Assembly (NCBI GenBank): GCA_003263845.1
Contig: JYJN01000155.1
Location: 1 to 64,000, forward strand
Length of the DNA stretch: 64,000 bases
Reading direction: 5' to 3'
Origin: Vibrio aestivus
GTDB taxonomy: Bacteria; Pseudomonadota; Gammaproteobacteria; Enterobacterales; Vibrionaceae
Part shown: positions 29,802 through 41,084 of the stretch, piece by piece
Layout of the letters: each line of letters starts with the position of its first letter
Position numbering within the stretch: position 1 is the stretch's first letter
Notes under the pieces: generated by a model
What the model was told of the DNA's origin: nothing
What the model saw: the letters and a program-made list of their open reading frames with translations, nothing else
The model's database searches: none
Program-made: the position numbers and the translations under genes

Positions 29802-31065
29802 TGCAAGCTCTACTTGATTGGGTAGAAAAACGCATACCCGCAATGAATGCGTACAAAAAGCACTTGTCTGAGTATCCAATGCCAAAGAACTTCAACTTTT
29901 GGTATTTATTTGGCTCATTGGCAATGTTGGTGCTGGTTAACCAGATCCTCACGGGTATTTGGTTAACTATGAACTATGTTCCATCTGGTGATGGTGCATT
30001 TGCCTCTATCGAATACATCATGCGTGACGTGGAATACGGTTGGTTACTGCGTTACATGCACTCTACTGGCGCTTCAGCTTCTTTGTTGTCGTATACCTAC
30101 ACATGTTCCGTGGCTTGATTTACGGCTCTTACCAGAAGCCGCGTGAGCTGCTTTGGGTATTCGGCATGCTGATCTTCCTAGTTCTAATGGCAGAAGCTTT
30201 CATGGGTTACTTGCTACCGTGGGGGCAGATGTCTTACTGGGGTGCTCAGGTAATCATCTCATTGTTCGGTGCTATCCCAGTTATCGGTGACGATTTAACG
30301 CTATGGATTCGTGGTGACTACGTTATCTCTGGTGCGACGCTAAACCGTTTCTTTGCACTGCACGTTATTGCGCTGCCTATCGTTTTGTTGCTTCTTATTG
30401 TTCTTCACGTTCTAGCACTTCACGAAGTTGGTTCAAATAACCCTGATGGTATCGAAACTAAACTACCGAAAGGTTCTCAAGGCGACGATTACAAAACTCA
30501 GTTTAAGTTCCACGACGACTACACGAAGAAATACGACATTATTGATTCCATTCCGTTCCACCCATACGGTACGGTTAAGGACTTGGTTGGTGTTGCAGGT
30601 TTCTTATTCTTCTTCTGTTACGTGTTGTTCTTTAATCCTGAGATGGGCGGTTTCTTCCTTGAGCCACCTAACTTTGAAGCAGCGAACCCACTGAAAACGC
30701 CAGAGCACATTGCTCCAGTATGGTACTTCACACCGTTCTACGCGATTCTACGTGCTGTTCCAGATAAGCTCCTAGGTGTTATCGCAATGGGTGCGTCGAT
30801 TGCCGTACTATTTGTACTGCCTTGGTTAGACCGTTGTCGTGTACGCTCTTACCGCTACCGCAGTAAGTTCCATCTGTTTAACATCATTCAATTCACCATC
30901 AGCTTTATTGCGCTGGGTATTCTTGGTGCGCTCCCAGCAACGCCAACATATACACTGCTTGCGCAGATCTTTAGCTTAGGTTACTTCATGTTCTTCGTTC
31001 TTCTGTATTTCTACAGTAAGAATGAAGCGACGAAACCATTACCAGAAAGGGTGAATTTCAAATGA
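29801..31065 (+). CDS. petB: Cytochrome b of the bc1 complex (one frameshift)
   Basis: Membrane core of the bc1 complex, about 421 residues after repair. Haem-binding His pairs are expected in the second and fourth helices (RYMHSTGAS with VVYLHMFRG, and LHVIALPIVLLLLIVLHVLA). The Qo-site tetrapeptide is PVWY (APVWYFTPFYAILRAVP) rather than PEWY. One T is missing from TT at 30079-30080. Restoring it gives STGASAFFVVVYLHMFRG; unrepaired, the protein would stop inside helix two. The length, a full-length C-terminal half and intact neighbours argue for a sequence error. Confidence 0.93.
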
Positions 31066-31799
31066 AAAAATGGATTGTAATTTTGTTTGCAATGCTGCCT
31101 GCTCTAGCAATGGCAGCCGGTCCAAAGGTACCGTTAGACAAAGCAAATAACGACTTATCGGATCAGGCATCGCTACAAAATGGTGCCAAGTTATTCATGA
31201 ACTACTGTTTCGCTTGTCACTCTACGCAATATCAGCGTTACGAGCGAGTAGCGACAGATTTAGGTATTCCTGCTGACCTAATGAAAGAGAATCTAATGTT
31301 CGACCCAGAGGCGAAAATTGGTGATCTTATGGTGAGTGCAATTCCGCAAGACTCTGCAGCTCAATGGTTTGGTGCGCCGCCACCGGATCTGACTTTGGTT
31401 GCTCGTGTTCGTGGTGTGGATTGGTTGTACACTTACTTACGCTCTTTCTATGCAGATCCGTCTCGCCCATTTGGTGTGAACAACGTTGTGTTCCCAATGG
31501 TCGGTATGCCACATGTTCTTGAAGAACTTCAAGGTATTCCTCAGCCAGTATACGGTACGCGCGTTGTGGATGGTGTCGAAGAACAAGCCATCGTTGATAT
31601 CAAAACAGACGGGACTGGTGAACTGAACGAAGAAGAATACGATGACGCAATCCGCGATCTTGTAAACTTCTTAGAGTACTCAGGTGACCCTGTGAAACTT
31701 GAGCGCCACACCCTAGGTTGGTGGGTAATGGGCTTCCTCGTTATCTTCACCATCATCGTTGTGCTGCTTAAGAAAGAGTATTGGCGTGATGTGCATTAA
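31062..31799 (+). CDS. petC: Cytochrome c1 of the bc1 complex
   Basis: A 245-residue precursor with a Sec signal (MKKWIVILFAMLPALAMA), the haem c motif CFACHS (about 49-54), the axial-Met region near FPMVGMPHVLEEL, and a C-terminal anchor (LGWWVMGFLVIFTIIVVLLK) that keeps the haem domain in the periplasm. It overlaps petB by four bases (ATGA). A strong terminator follows, so petABC is one operon. Confidence 0.96.
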   Translation: MKKWIVILFAMLPALAMAAGPKVPLDKANNDLSDQASLQNGAKLFMNYCFACHSTQYQRYERVATDLGIPADLMKENLMFDPEAKIGDLMVSAIPQDSAAQWFGAPPPDLTLVARVRGVDWLYTYLRSFYADPSRPFGVNNVVFPMVGMPHVLEELQGIPQPVYGTRVVDGVEEQAIVDIKTDGTGELNEEEYDDAIRDLVNFLEYSGDPVKLERHTLGWWVMGFLVIFTIIVVLLKKEYWRDVH

Positions 31800-31841
31800 T
31801 TGTGCTACCATACGGTGCTAATTCCTAATTTTTAATGTATA

Positions 31842-31870
31842 CAATGGAGGCAATGCCTCCATTGTTTTTT
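31842..31870 (+). terminator. Terminator of petABC
   Basis: Ten-base perfect arms CAATGGAGGC / GCCTCCATTG with loop AAT and six T. Confidence 0.92.
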
Positions 31871-31897
31871 ATATCTGTAAGTCTGCTGGAGGGCTCC

Positions 31898-32533
31898 ATG
31901 GCTGTAGCTGCCAATAAACGTTCTGTGATGACTCTATTTTCAAGTGCATCTGATATGTATAGCCATCAGGTTCGTATCGTTCTGGCTGAGAAAGGTGTAA
32001 GTGTTGAAGTTGAGCTAGTTGATGAGGCAAATCTGCCGACAGAACTTGTTGAACTAAACCCGTACAAGACAGTACCGACTCTTGTTGATCGTGAGCTTGC
32101 GCTTTACGATTCAAAAATCATCATGGAATACCTTGATGAGCGTTTCCCTCATCCACCATTGATGCCTGTATATCCAGTTGCTCGTGGTAACAGCCGTTTG
32201 ATGATTTACCGCATCGAGCGTAACTGGTACTCACTAGCAGAGAAAGTTGTGAAAGGTAATGCAGAAGAGTCTGAGTCTGCTCGTAACAAACTTCGTAACG
32301 ACCTTCTGACTCTGGCCCCTCTTTTTGCTGAGTATGAATATTTCATGAGCGATGAGTTTAGCCTAATTGATTGTTACCTAGCACCTCTACTATGGCGTCT
32401 GCCTCAGCTTGGTATTGATTTAATCGGTCCAGGCTCAAAAGAGTTAAAAATCTACATGAACCGCGTATTTGAGCGTGATTCATTCTTAGCTTCTTTGACT
32501 GAAGCTGAGCGTGAGATGCGTTTATCTCGTTAA
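31898..32533 (+). CDS. sspA: Stringent starvation protein A
   Basis: A glutathione-transferase-fold protein that binds RNA polymerase and alters sigma-70 transcription in stress and stationary phase. 211 residues starting MAVAANKRSVMTLFSS, with the GST-like N-domain (FSSASDMYSHQVRIVLAEKG, ELNPYKTVPTLVDRELALYD) and helical C-domain (FSLIDCYLAPLLWRLPQLG). The start at 31898 follows CTGGAGG; about 60 bases of open frame upstream run back through the petABC terminator and are excluded. sspB follows 10 bp later. Confidence 0.94.
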   Translation: MAVAANKRSVMTLFSSASDMYSHQVRIVLAEKGVSVEVELVDEANLPTELVELNPYKTVPTLVDRELALYDSKIIMEYLDERFPHPPLMPVYPVARGNSRLMIYRIERNWYSLAEKVVKGNAEESESARNKLRNDLLTLAPLFAEYEYFMSDEFSLIDCYLAPLLWRLPQLGIDLIGPGSKELKIYMNRVFERDSFLASLTEAEREMRLSR

Positions 32534-32543
32534 TGTTGGTGTA

Positions 32544-33029
32544 ATGGATATTTCTAATATGACACCGCGCCGACCATATTTGCTAAGAGCATTTTATGAT
32601 TGGCTAGTAGATAATGATTTAACTCCACACTTGGTAGTTGAAGCCAATTTACCTGGCGTACGAGTTCCTCTTGAGTTCGTTCAAGATGGTCAAATTATCT
32701 TGAATGTGGCGCCGCGTGCGGTTGGGAACTTAGAGTTGGGTAATGAAGCGATTACATTTAATGCTCGCTTCAGTGGTCGCCCACACTCGGTGATAGTTCC
32801 TCTCTATGCAGTACAAGCGATATACGCTCGTGAGAATGGTGCAGGAACAATGTTTGAACCTGAAGAAGCTTACGAAGCGCGTATTGATGAAGAAGAAGCT
32901 GTATTTGAGCCAGAAACTCCATCTCCGCTTTCTGTAGCGACTGAAGAGAGCACACCAGCTGAAGTGACAGAGGCTGAATCAGAGCCGGCTAGACCAAAAG
33001 GTAAGCCGAGTCTTCGAGTTATCAAATAA
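32544..33029 (+). CDS. sspB: ClpXP adaptor for ssrA-tagged proteins
   Basis: 161 residues. The folded domain (MTPRRPYLLRAFYDWLVDN to YARENGAGTMFEPE) binds ssrA tags from stalled ribosomes. A flexible acidic linker follows (many Glu and Pro, about 117-150), and the C-terminal KPSLRVIK is the ClpX-docking motif. The ATG (MDISNMTPRR) lies just after the sspA stop. The pair forms an operon with its own terminator. Confidence 0.95.
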   Translation: MDISNMTPRRPYLLRAFYDWLVDNDLTPHLVVEANLPGVRVPLEFVQDGQIILNVAPRAVGNLELGNEAITFNARFSGRPHSVIVPLYAVQAIYARENGAGTMFEPEEAYEARIDEEEAVFEPETPSPLSVATEESTPAEVTEAESEPARPKGKPSLRVIK

Positions 33030-33053
33030 AACGCTCAGTCGTCACTATCAAAC

Positions 33054-33082
33054 AAAAAAGCAGCGCGTCAGCGCTGCTTTTT
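33054..33082. terminator. Terminator between sspB and dolP
   Basis: AAAAAGCAGCGC / GCGCTGCTTTTT with loop GTCA. It is symmetric and probably serves both converging genes. Confidence 0.9.
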
Positions 33083-33100
33083 CTTTTCTGTATATATAGC

Positions 33101-33655
33101 TTACTGGAAAGCGCGAATTACCTGCTTAACACCAGAAATGTTACGAGCGACTTCAGTGGCCTTATCGGCTTGTTCTGTAGTTACGTACCCTAATAAAAAC
33201 ACTTCTTTATCTTCAGTGATGACTTTTACTTGAAGACCATTTAGTTCTTTTTCTGCCAATAGTGCAGATTTTACTTTGGTCGTGATCCAACTATCTGCGC
33301 TGATCTCTGTAACGGAGAGTGGGGCCTTAATACGTACTTGATTGTGAATAGTCTTTACACCTTCAATAGCACGTGCTTCTTTCTCAAATTGGTTTAAAAG
33401 CTCTTCCGTGCTTGATTGGCCGATTAGAACCACTGTGCCATCGTATGAACTAGCTGAGATACGTGCTTGGCCACGGTAAGGGGCTTTGTTGCCAATGCCA
33501 ACAATTGAAAATTCAATATTGCTGTCGTTCCATTTATCTCGAGTTGAGCGCGGATCTAAGTTTGAGCTGGATGAATCACCTGAACCCGGCAGCGAGCCAC
33601 AACCCGCTAACAGAGCGATACCCAAGGCAACAAAAAAGAGTTTGATTGACTTCAT
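33101..33655 (-). CDS. dolP: Outer-membrane lipoprotein with two BON domains (DolP)
   Basis: About 184 residues. A lipoprotein signal (KSIKLFFVALGIALLAGCGS) has its lipid-attached Cys in LLAGC; two BON domains follow (QARISASSYDGTVVLIG and LQVKVITEDKEVFLLGYV). DolP (YraP) supports outer-membrane integrity and BAM function in Enterobacteria. Of two adjacent ATGs, the second (33653-33655) is better spaced from AGGAG. The start lies at the end of diaA, the last step of a tightly packed lpoA-yraN-diaA-dolP unit. Confidence 0.9.
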   Translation of the reverse strand: MKSIKLFFVALGIALLAGCGSLPGSGDSSSSNLDPRSTRDKWNDSNIEFSIVGIGNKAPYRGQARISASSYDGTVVLIGQSSTEELLNQFEKEARAIEGVKTIHNQVRIKAPLSVTEISADSWITTKVKSALLAEKELNGLQVKVITEDKEVFLLGYVTTEQADKATEVARNISGVKQVIRAFQ

Positions 33656-33658
33656 CAT

Positions 33659-34248
<590 letters not shown>

Positions 34249-34251
34249 CGT

Positions 34252-34620
34252 TTATCCTTGAGTTATTGCGTTTTGTATCCATTCGATGTCACGGCCGTCG
34301 TTATGTATCGCGACGAGATCAAATCGAAAGTCAGTTTCATGAACTGAGTGGTTATGTTTCATTAGCCAAAGGTTTGCCGTCTTAATTAACTTACGCATTT
34401 TTGCAGGGTTAACGGTTTCGGCTGCATGACCGAAATTTTGGCTTTTTCGGTAACGAACTTCAACAAAAACCAATGTACTGCCATGAGTGAGTATCAAATC
34501 GATCTCTCCACAACGCACATTGAAGTTACGTTCAACAAGTTTTAAACCACGGCGCTGCAAATAATCCAGCGCCGCGGCTTCGAAGTGATCGCCCTTAGCT
34601 CTTTTGCTAAAGAGCTTCAC
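34252..34620 (-). CDS. yraN: YraN-family (UPF0102) putative endonuclease-fold protein
   Basis: About 122 residues. It shows the restriction-endonuclease-like core of UPF0102: KGDHFEAAALDYLQRRG, then NVRCGEIDLIL and LVFVEVRYRKS (the E-x-D and E-V-R positions). No activity is firmly established. The start is uncertain: GTG at 34620, overlapping the lpoA end by 14 bases, gives the usual family length, while ATG at 34662 would add 14 residues. It sits between lpoA and diaA as in E. coli. Confidence 0.82.
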   Translation of the reverse strand: MKLFSKRAKGDHFEAAALDYLQRRGLKLVERNFNVRCGEIDLILTHGSTLVFVEVRYRKSQNFGHAAETVNPAKMRKLIKTANLWLMKHNHSVHETDFRFDLVAIHNDGRDIEWIQNAITQG

Positions 34621-36417
34621 GCTCTGCCCAGCTAATTTCGCGCTGCACAACGCATTGCTCATCAATGGTCAAAACACCTGTTTTGCCTTCAATAGAGTAA
34701 CCTTCAACCACTTTCATTTGTGGTAGTTGCTCCATCAATTGATAAGCATCCATGCCGAGAGCTTGCAATCGTTTCTCAGCATTCGAGTTTCTTGGCCACA
34801 GTTGCGCCATTTCTGCTTCTAATGCGGCATCAGGTTGAATCAGAAGAGGAATATCACTGTAGGTAACGCCTGTCAGATCTTCGTACTGTTTGCTTGAGCT
34901 GTTGCTGCGTGAATTAGAGAACAACTTCGGAGGAATCGTATCTGGGTTAATGGCCACTTCAATAAATGGTTTAATAAGCGTTAACTCAGAGCTTTTTGCC
35001 ACAATGTAAACGGCATCAATATCTCTGCGGCTGCGAGGTTGGCTCTCTAGAGGAATATCGAGAAGTGCTTCCATTTGCGCGATGTGTTGTTGGCTATCTT
35101 GCAATCCAAACACACCATTAATGTTGCGTTGTAATTGGCGTTTATCGCCAAACAGGTTAACCGCGACTTTATTATCACTGTGCTTAGCCCACTCTTCATT
35201 GAAGCTTCAACCACACGTTGACCTAGGCTGCCTTGTGGTGCCAAAACCAATGGGTATTGATAGCCCTGCTCAAAGAAGTGCTTAGCTGCCTGAGCTACTT
35301 CTTGCTCTGGTGATAGTGCAAGATAGCAAGTGTCGGTGCCAGCTTCTAATGTATCTGGGATATTCAATGCGAGAGTCGGAATCGGTTTTTGTAGGTTGTC
35401 TAGAGCGGTTTGTAGCTCTTCCACCTTGTCTTTAGTCAGTGGACCAACAACAAAATCGATGTCTTTTTCGAGCATCAATGTTTCAATAGCTTTCGCGCCG
35501 TTGATGTTGGTATCAACTATTGTCAAAGTCGCATTCTCATCGCGTTCTTCATCGTTCATCATCTCCATGATGAAACCATCGCGAATCAGTTGGGCTTGTT
35601 TAGCGAAGCGACCTGTTAAAGGCAGTAACAGGGCGGTGTTAACTGGTTTTGCAATATCTAAGGCGAGAATGTCTTGTACTTTGATTGGTGTGTACAGAGC
35701 GGCTGGATGATTCGGGTTTGCCAGTAACCACTCTTCAATCTCACCTTTTAGCTGGGTAATGCTTGTAGCGTATTGTTTTGAGATTTGACTCAATTCAACC
35801 CAACCTGCAAATGTCGAGGTTGATGATGCTTGAACGAGGCGCATTGTCTCTTGTGCGACATCGTAAGATAAATATTCCCAAATACCTTCCGAAAGCTGAG
35901 GTTGTTTTTGTTCGCGCTCATATTGCGAAAGGTTAGACAGTTCATTTGCCGCTTCGAAATAACGAGATTGAAGAGCGAAAAGATCTGAACGAAGCTGGTG
36001 ATATTCTTGCCATTGCTCATCAGGCAATGACCAGTTGGTTTGGAAATTTAGCTTAGACAGTGCTAAGTCGTAATCGCCAGCATTCTTAACAAGGTTTGCT
36101 CTAGCCAATTGCCACTCAGCCTGCTGCAGAGGGCTTAAAGATTGCTTCGACAGACGGTTAATCAAGCGGCTTGCTTGTTCCACATCATTGGCTTCAACAG
36201 AGGCTTTCAAAGCCATGATAAGCCAATCATTTTGTAAACTGCCTTGGCTGCTGTCGGCTTGCATGATGTAACTTTGCGCAGACTTAACCGGATCTTGGGT
36301 AATATTGACGCTAAGTGGTGCTTTCGGTTGCGATGAACATGCTGCTAGGGTAATTGCCAGTGCAACAGGAGTCAGCAAGCGTGGTACACTTATTCTCTTA
36401 TGGTTCTTCATAGCCAT
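34607..36417 (-). CDS. lpoA: Outer-membrane lipoprotein activator of PBP1a (one frameshift)
   Basis: LpoA reaches from the outer membrane through the wall to switch on the peptidoglycan synthase PBP1a. The lipoprotein signal ends in the lipobox ITLAACSS. An N-terminal TPR-like helical domain (about 30-250) precedes a periplasmic-binding-protein-like C-domain (TALLLPLTGRFAKQAQLIRD, DFVVGPLTKDKVEEL). One A is missing on the minus strand at 35205-35206. Restoring it gives SMKEWAKHSDNKVAVNLFG and 603 residues; unrepaired it would stop about 170 residues early. Start 36417, or a second Met two codons on. It diverges from rsmI across 63 bp. Confidence 0.92.
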
Positions 36418-36480
36418 GAGTTCTTAAATAATTCCGTGTAAAATTGTCTCTATATTAATCGTTGAAGTGATGGTAAACAA

Positions 36481-37344
36481 ATGACAGATAACAAAACCTT
36501 GCCAGCAGAGATCTCAACTCTCTACATTGTTCCGACCCCTATTGGCAATTTAGGTGATATTACTCAACGCGCCATAGAAGTTTTGTCTAATGTCGACGTT
36601 ATTGCTGCTGAAGACACTCGACATACAGGTAAATTACTTGCTCACTTCAATATACAAACAAAAACCTTTGCACTGCATGATCACAATGAGCAGCAAAAAG
36701 CGCAAGTCTTAGTTGAAAAATTGCAACAAGGGCAGTCTATCGCTTTGGTTTCAGATGCGGGCACGCCCTTAATTAGTGATCCAGGATACCATCTGGTGAA
36801 ACAATGTCGTCAAGCAGGCGTCAGAGTTGTTCCGCTGCCTGGTGCGTGTGCGGTAATTGCAGCCTTGAGTGCATCGGGTTTACCGTCTGATCGTTTCAGC
36901 TTTGAAGGCTTTTTGCCACCAAAAAGCAAAGGTAGAAAGGACAAATTCCTAGAGATTTCCAAAGTGGAACGTACCTGTATCTTCTATGAATCGCCACACC
37001 GCATTATGGATTCATTGGACGATATGCTTTCAATCCTTGGCCCAGATCGCGAAGTCGTACTAGCCCGTGAGCTGACGAAAACATTTGAAACGATACAAGG
37101 TTTACCACTTGGTGAACTCATCGAATGGGTGAAGAGTGATGAAAATCAACGCCGAGGTGAGATGGTACTATTGATCCATGGTCACCGTGAAGAGGCCTCT
37201 GATGAGCTCCCAGAGGAAGCGACTCGTACCCTGTCGATTCTGGTGAAAGAGTTGCCATTAAAGAAGGCGGCAGCGATGTCGGCAGAGATCTATAACTTGA
37301 AGAAAAATGCGCTTTATAAATGGGGACTAGAGAACCTCTCTTAA
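36481..37344 (+). CDS. rsmI: 16S rRNA C1402 2'-O-methyltransferase
   Basis: A 287-residue SAM-dependent methylase of the tetrapyrrole-methylase fold. [18 protein letters not shown] is the family N-terminus, [17 protein letters not shown] the SAM-site loop, and [18 protein letters not shown] the next signature. It adds the ribose methyl of m4Cm1402 in the decoding centre. Its partner rsmH, which methylates N4 of the same base, lies 0.7 kb downstream past rnpB. A terminator follows. Confidence 0.96.
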   Translation: MTDNKTLPAEISTLYIVPTPIGNLGDITQRAIEVLSNVDVIAAEDTRHTGKLLAHFNIQTKTFALHDHNEQQKAQVLVEKLQQGQSIALVSDAGTPLISDPGYHLVKQCRQAGVRVVPLPGACAVIAALSASGLPSDRFSFEGFLPPKSKGRKDKFLEISKVERTCIFYESPHRIMDSLDDMLSILGPDREVVLARELTKTFETIQGLPLGELIEWVKSDENQRRGEMVLLIHGHREEASDELPEEATRTLSILVKELPLKKAAAMSAEIYNLKKNALYKWGLENLS

Positions 37345-37366
37345 CGACCGCGCTGCGAGATGTATA

Positions 37367-37399
37367 ACAAAAGGCCTGTATTCGATACAGGCCTTTTGT
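37367..37399. terminator. Terminator after rsmI
   Basis: Fourteen-base perfect arms ACAAAAGGCCTGTA / TACAGGCCTTTTGT with loop TTCGA. Confidence 0.9.
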
Positions 37400-37440
37400 T
37401 TATAAGCACTGGGCGATTAGGCTGTGCAGCTTAATAGCGC

Positions 37441-37469
37441 TAGACACTGTATCTAATTATCTATACAAT
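37441..37469 (+). promoter_or_regulatory. rnpB promoter
   Basis: TAGACA (37441-37446), 17 bp, TACAAT (37464-37469): five of six matches in both boxes, with transcription start expected near 37477, where the RNA begins. Confidence 0.7.
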
Positions 37470-37477
37470 CCGCCTCC

Positions 37478-37886
<409 letters not shown>

Positions 37887-37893
37887 TTCGAGA

Positions 37894-37927
37894 CCCATCA
37901 TAGCTGCAAAGCTATGATGGGTTTTTT
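37894..37927 (+). terminator. rnpB terminator
   Basis: Twelve-base perfect arms CCCATCATAGCT / AGCTATGATGGG, loop GCAA, six T. Confidence 0.93.
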
Positions 37928-38074
37928 GCTTTTAGTTGACGAATTTAACTTTGTTAGCCTTAAACTTAGCGCAAGATCACGACTAACAGTAGCGATTAGC
38001 CACTAAATCAGTACACTGATAGTTTGGTAATCACTTGTTATTGTGAATATTCAATCAAGCCTGATGAGAACATT

Positions 38075-39025
38075 ATGACTGAACCCTTCCAACATATTTC
38101 TGTACTGCTTAACGAATCGATCGACGGTTTAGCGATTAAACCTGATGGCATCTACATTGACGGTACTTTTGGGCGTGGTGGTCATAGCCGCACGATTCTT
38201 TCAAAATTGGGTGAAAATGGTCGTTTGTATAGTATCGATAGAGATCCTCAAGCGATTGCTGAAGCCAATAAAATCGACGACCCTCGCTTTACCATTGTCC
38301 ATGGTCCGTTTTCAGGAATGGCTAAATACGCAGAGCAATACGATTTGGTCGGCAAGGTAGACGGTGTGCTGCTGGATTTAGGTGTGTCATCGCCACAGCT
38401 TGATGATGCTGAACGTGGCTTTAGCTTCATGAAAGATGGCCCTTTGGACATGCGAATGGACCCAACTTCTGGAACCCCGGTCTCTCAATGGCTACTCGAA
38501 GCGGACTTGGATGATATCACTTGGGTTATTCGTGAGTTTGGTGAAGACAAACATGCACGTCGCATCGCTAAGGCGATTGTGGCGCATCGTGACGATGAAG
38601 AGAAAGAGCCACTGACTCGAACCAGTCAGCTTGCTAAATTGATCTCTGAAGCGGCACCAAAAAGTTTTAAAGAGAAAAAACACCCAGCCACTCGTGCTTT
38701 CCAAGCTTTCCGTATTTATATCAACAGTGAGCTTGAAGAGATAGATACGGCGCTAAAAGGTGCGGCGAGTATTCTTGCACCACAAGGGCGCTTGTCAGTG
38801 ATCAGTTTCCATTCGCTTGAAGACAGAATGGTGAAGCGTTTTATTCGTAAAGAGAGCAAAGGGCCAGAAGTGCCACATGGTATTCCATTGACCGAAGATC
38901 AGATTAAAGCATTGGGCAGCGCTGACTTAAAACCTGTCGGCAAAGCGATTAAACCATCGAAGTCAGAAGTCGATATTAACCCGCGCTCACGCAGCTCGGT
39001 ATTGCGTTTGGCAGAGAAACTATAA
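38075..39025 (+). CDS. rsmH: 16S rRNA C1402 N4-methyltransferase
   Basis: First gene of the division and cell-wall cluster here, 316 residues. SAM-site motifs: [13 protein letters not shown] (about 28-40) and [20 protein letters not shown] (about 98-117); [17 protein letters not shown] is the late signature. ATG at 38075 ([14 protein letters not shown]); the open frame upstream has no similarity. Usually mraZ stands immediately before it, but the 147 bp back to the rnpB terminator hold no mraZ. ftsL follows 7 bp later. Confidence 0.96.
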   Translation: MTEPFQHISVLLNESIDGLAIKPDGIYIDGTFGRGGHSRTILSKLGENGRLYSIDRDPQAIAEANKIDDPRFTIVHGPFSGMAKYAEQYDLVGKVDGVLLDLGVSSPQLDDAERGFSFMKDGPLDMRMDPTSGTPVSQWLLEADLDDITWVIREFGEDKHARRIAKAIVAHRDDEEKEPLTRTSQLAKLISEAAPKSFKEKKHPATRAFQAFRIYINSELEEIDTALKGAASILAPQGRLSVISFHSLEDRMVKRFIRKESKGPEVPHGIPLTEDQIKALGSADLKPVGKAIKPSKSEVDINPRSRSSVLRLAEKL

Positions 39026-39032
39026 GACACCA

Positions 39033-39350
39033 ATGAAACAAACACCTCCTAACCTTGCAAAACTGATCGGGCTAGATCTAATAACAGTAGGACGACTTCC
39101 ACTGTTTATTATGGTGCTCCTGTTTGCAAGTGCCATGGGGGTCGTATTTACAACTCATCACACCAGACAAGCAATCTTTGAAAAGGATCAAGCTTTGTCG
39201 GAGCGCGAACGTTTAGATAACGAGTGGCGCAACTTAATTCTGGAAGAAACGGCGCTAGCCGAGCATAGTCGCGTTCAAGCTGTGGCGATGCAAGAGCTTG
39301 AAATGACTCGACCTAACGCTAACACGGAAGTAGTGATCTCCTCGCAATGA
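39033..39350 (+). CDS. ftsL: Division protein FtsL
   Basis: 105 residues: a short cytoplasmic tail, one membrane segment (LPLFIMVLLFASAMGVVFTT, about 22-41) and a periplasmic leucine-zipper-like helix (DNEWRNLILEETALAEHSRV). FtsL joins FtsB and FtsQ to activate FtsW-FtsI. Its stop overlaps the ftsI start (ATGA). Confidence 0.93.
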   Translation: MKQTPPNLAKLIGLDLITVGRLPLFIMVLLFASAMGVVFTTHHTRQAIFEKDQALSERERLDNEWRNLILEETALAEHSRVQAVAMQELEMTRPNANTEVVISSQ

Positions 39351-41082
39351 CCACCCAAAAAGCCAAAGCTCAACCCAAAAAAACTGATGTATCGGGGCCA
39401 ATTCTTATCCGCTGGCGCTTTTATCTCATCATTTTCTTCGTTTTTTGTGCTTTCGCGGCGCTCGTTGGTCGCATTGGTTATATTCAAATTATTGAGCCGG
39501 ACAACTTAATTCGCCAAGGCGATATGCGTTCGGTTCGAGCACAAACGCTTCATTCTGCTCGTGGCATTATTTCAGATCGCAATGGTGAACCATTAGCGGT
39601 TAGTGTGCCTGTTGAGGCGGTTTGGGCAGACCCTGTCGCCATCTATAAAGCGGGTGGATTAGTTGATATCGATCGTTGGTATGCACTTGCGGATGTACTT
39701 GGGATTGCTCGTGAAAGTCTTGTCAGTAAAATTGAAAAAAACAAATCACGCCGATTCATCTATCTTCAACGCCAAGTTAGCCCTGCAATGGCAAAATATA
39801 TTCGCGAACTTAAGCTGGCTGGAGTAGGGTTAAAAGCCGAATCTCGGCGTTATTACCCTGCTGGTGAAGTAAGTGCTCACTTAATTGGTGTGACAGGTAT
39901 TGATGGCCATGGTTTAGAAGGTGTTGAGCGCAGTTACGATAAGTGGCTGACTGGTGAAGCCGGTAAAAGAATCATTCGTAAAGACCGCTATGGTCGAGTG
40001 GTTGAAAATATCTCTTTAGAAGAGCGTGAAGAGGGTAAGCCTTTAGAGCTAACAATCGATCAACGTTTACAGGCGATTGCTTATCGAGCGATTAAGCAGG
40101 CAGTGGCAGATTTTCGCGCAACATCGGGCTCGGCGGTATTGCTGGATGTGAAGACCGGTGCGGTGCTAGCATGGTGAATGCGCCGTCATACAACCCGAAT
40201 AATCGCGCTGATTTGCAGTCTTTCAAAATGCGTAACCGCGTTATTACTGATGCTTTCGAACCCGGTTCTACGGTAAAACCTTTTGTCGTACTTGCTGCGT
40301 TAGAAGAGGGGACTGCAGACTTAGACACTGTGATAGATACAGGTAATGGTCGCATGAGAACCGGCGGTAGTTGGGTCCGAGATACCTCTAAAGTAGGCAA
40401 AGCTGATCTTACGACCATATTGCAGAAATCCAGTAATATCGGTGTCGCGAAACTTGCGCTGGATATGCCGCTTGAGGCCTTGCTGGGAATGTACAGTTCA
40501 GTTGGGTTTGGCGAAATGTCTGGTTTGAATTTGGTGGGTGAAACCTCCGGTATCTTCCCGAATCGTCGCCGCTGGTCACAACATGAGATTGCGACTTTCT
40601 CTTTCGGGTATGGTCTCACTATTACGCCACTGCAACTTGCCCATGCTTATGCCACTCTAGGTAACTTTGGTCAGTATCAACCAATTCATATTATCGATAA
40701 TAATCAGCAAGACCTGTCTCGTCAGGTGATTGGCCGAGACAATGCTAAATCTGTTCTGGCAATGTTAGAAACAGTCACTCAGCCGGGGGGTACTGCCACA
40801 CGTGCGGCGGTACCTGGCTATCGTGTTGCTGCAAAAACCGGTACATCACGTAAAGCGGTTGCAGGTGGCTATGGTGACGAATACTTTGCCTATACCGCAG
40901 GTGTAGCGCCAGCCAGTAACCCGAGAGTTGCTTTGGTGGTGGTGGTGAATGAACCGCAAGGTGATAATTACTATGGCGGCTCGGTTGCTGGCCCAGTCTT
41001 TTCTGAGATTATGAAGAGTGCCCTGCAAATACTTAACGTAGCGCCAGATGAAAACAAGACAAAAAGTGAAGAGCAAAACTAA
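39347..41082 (+). CDS. ftsI: Septal peptidoglycan transpeptidase PBP3 (one frameshift)
   Basis: Class B penicillin-binding protein that cross-links septal wall. An N-terminal anchor (FYLIIFFVFCAFAALVGRIG), the dimerisation region (LHSARGIISDRNGEPLAVSV) and the transpeptidase motifs follow: STVKPF (active Ser), SSN in LQKSSNIGVAK, and KTGTSRK. One A is missing at 40171 just before the catalytic domain; restoring it gives GAVLAMVNAPSYNPNN and 578 residues. As found, the ORF stops before the active-site Ser, which would be lethal. The beta-lactam-binding motifs themselves look normal. Confidence 0.94.
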
Positions 41083-41084
41083 CA

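Noticed and set aside
40092..40619. Long minus-strand frame across ftsI
   Set aside because: Antisense shadow of the transpeptidase domain with no homology; the plus strand carries all PBP3 motifs.
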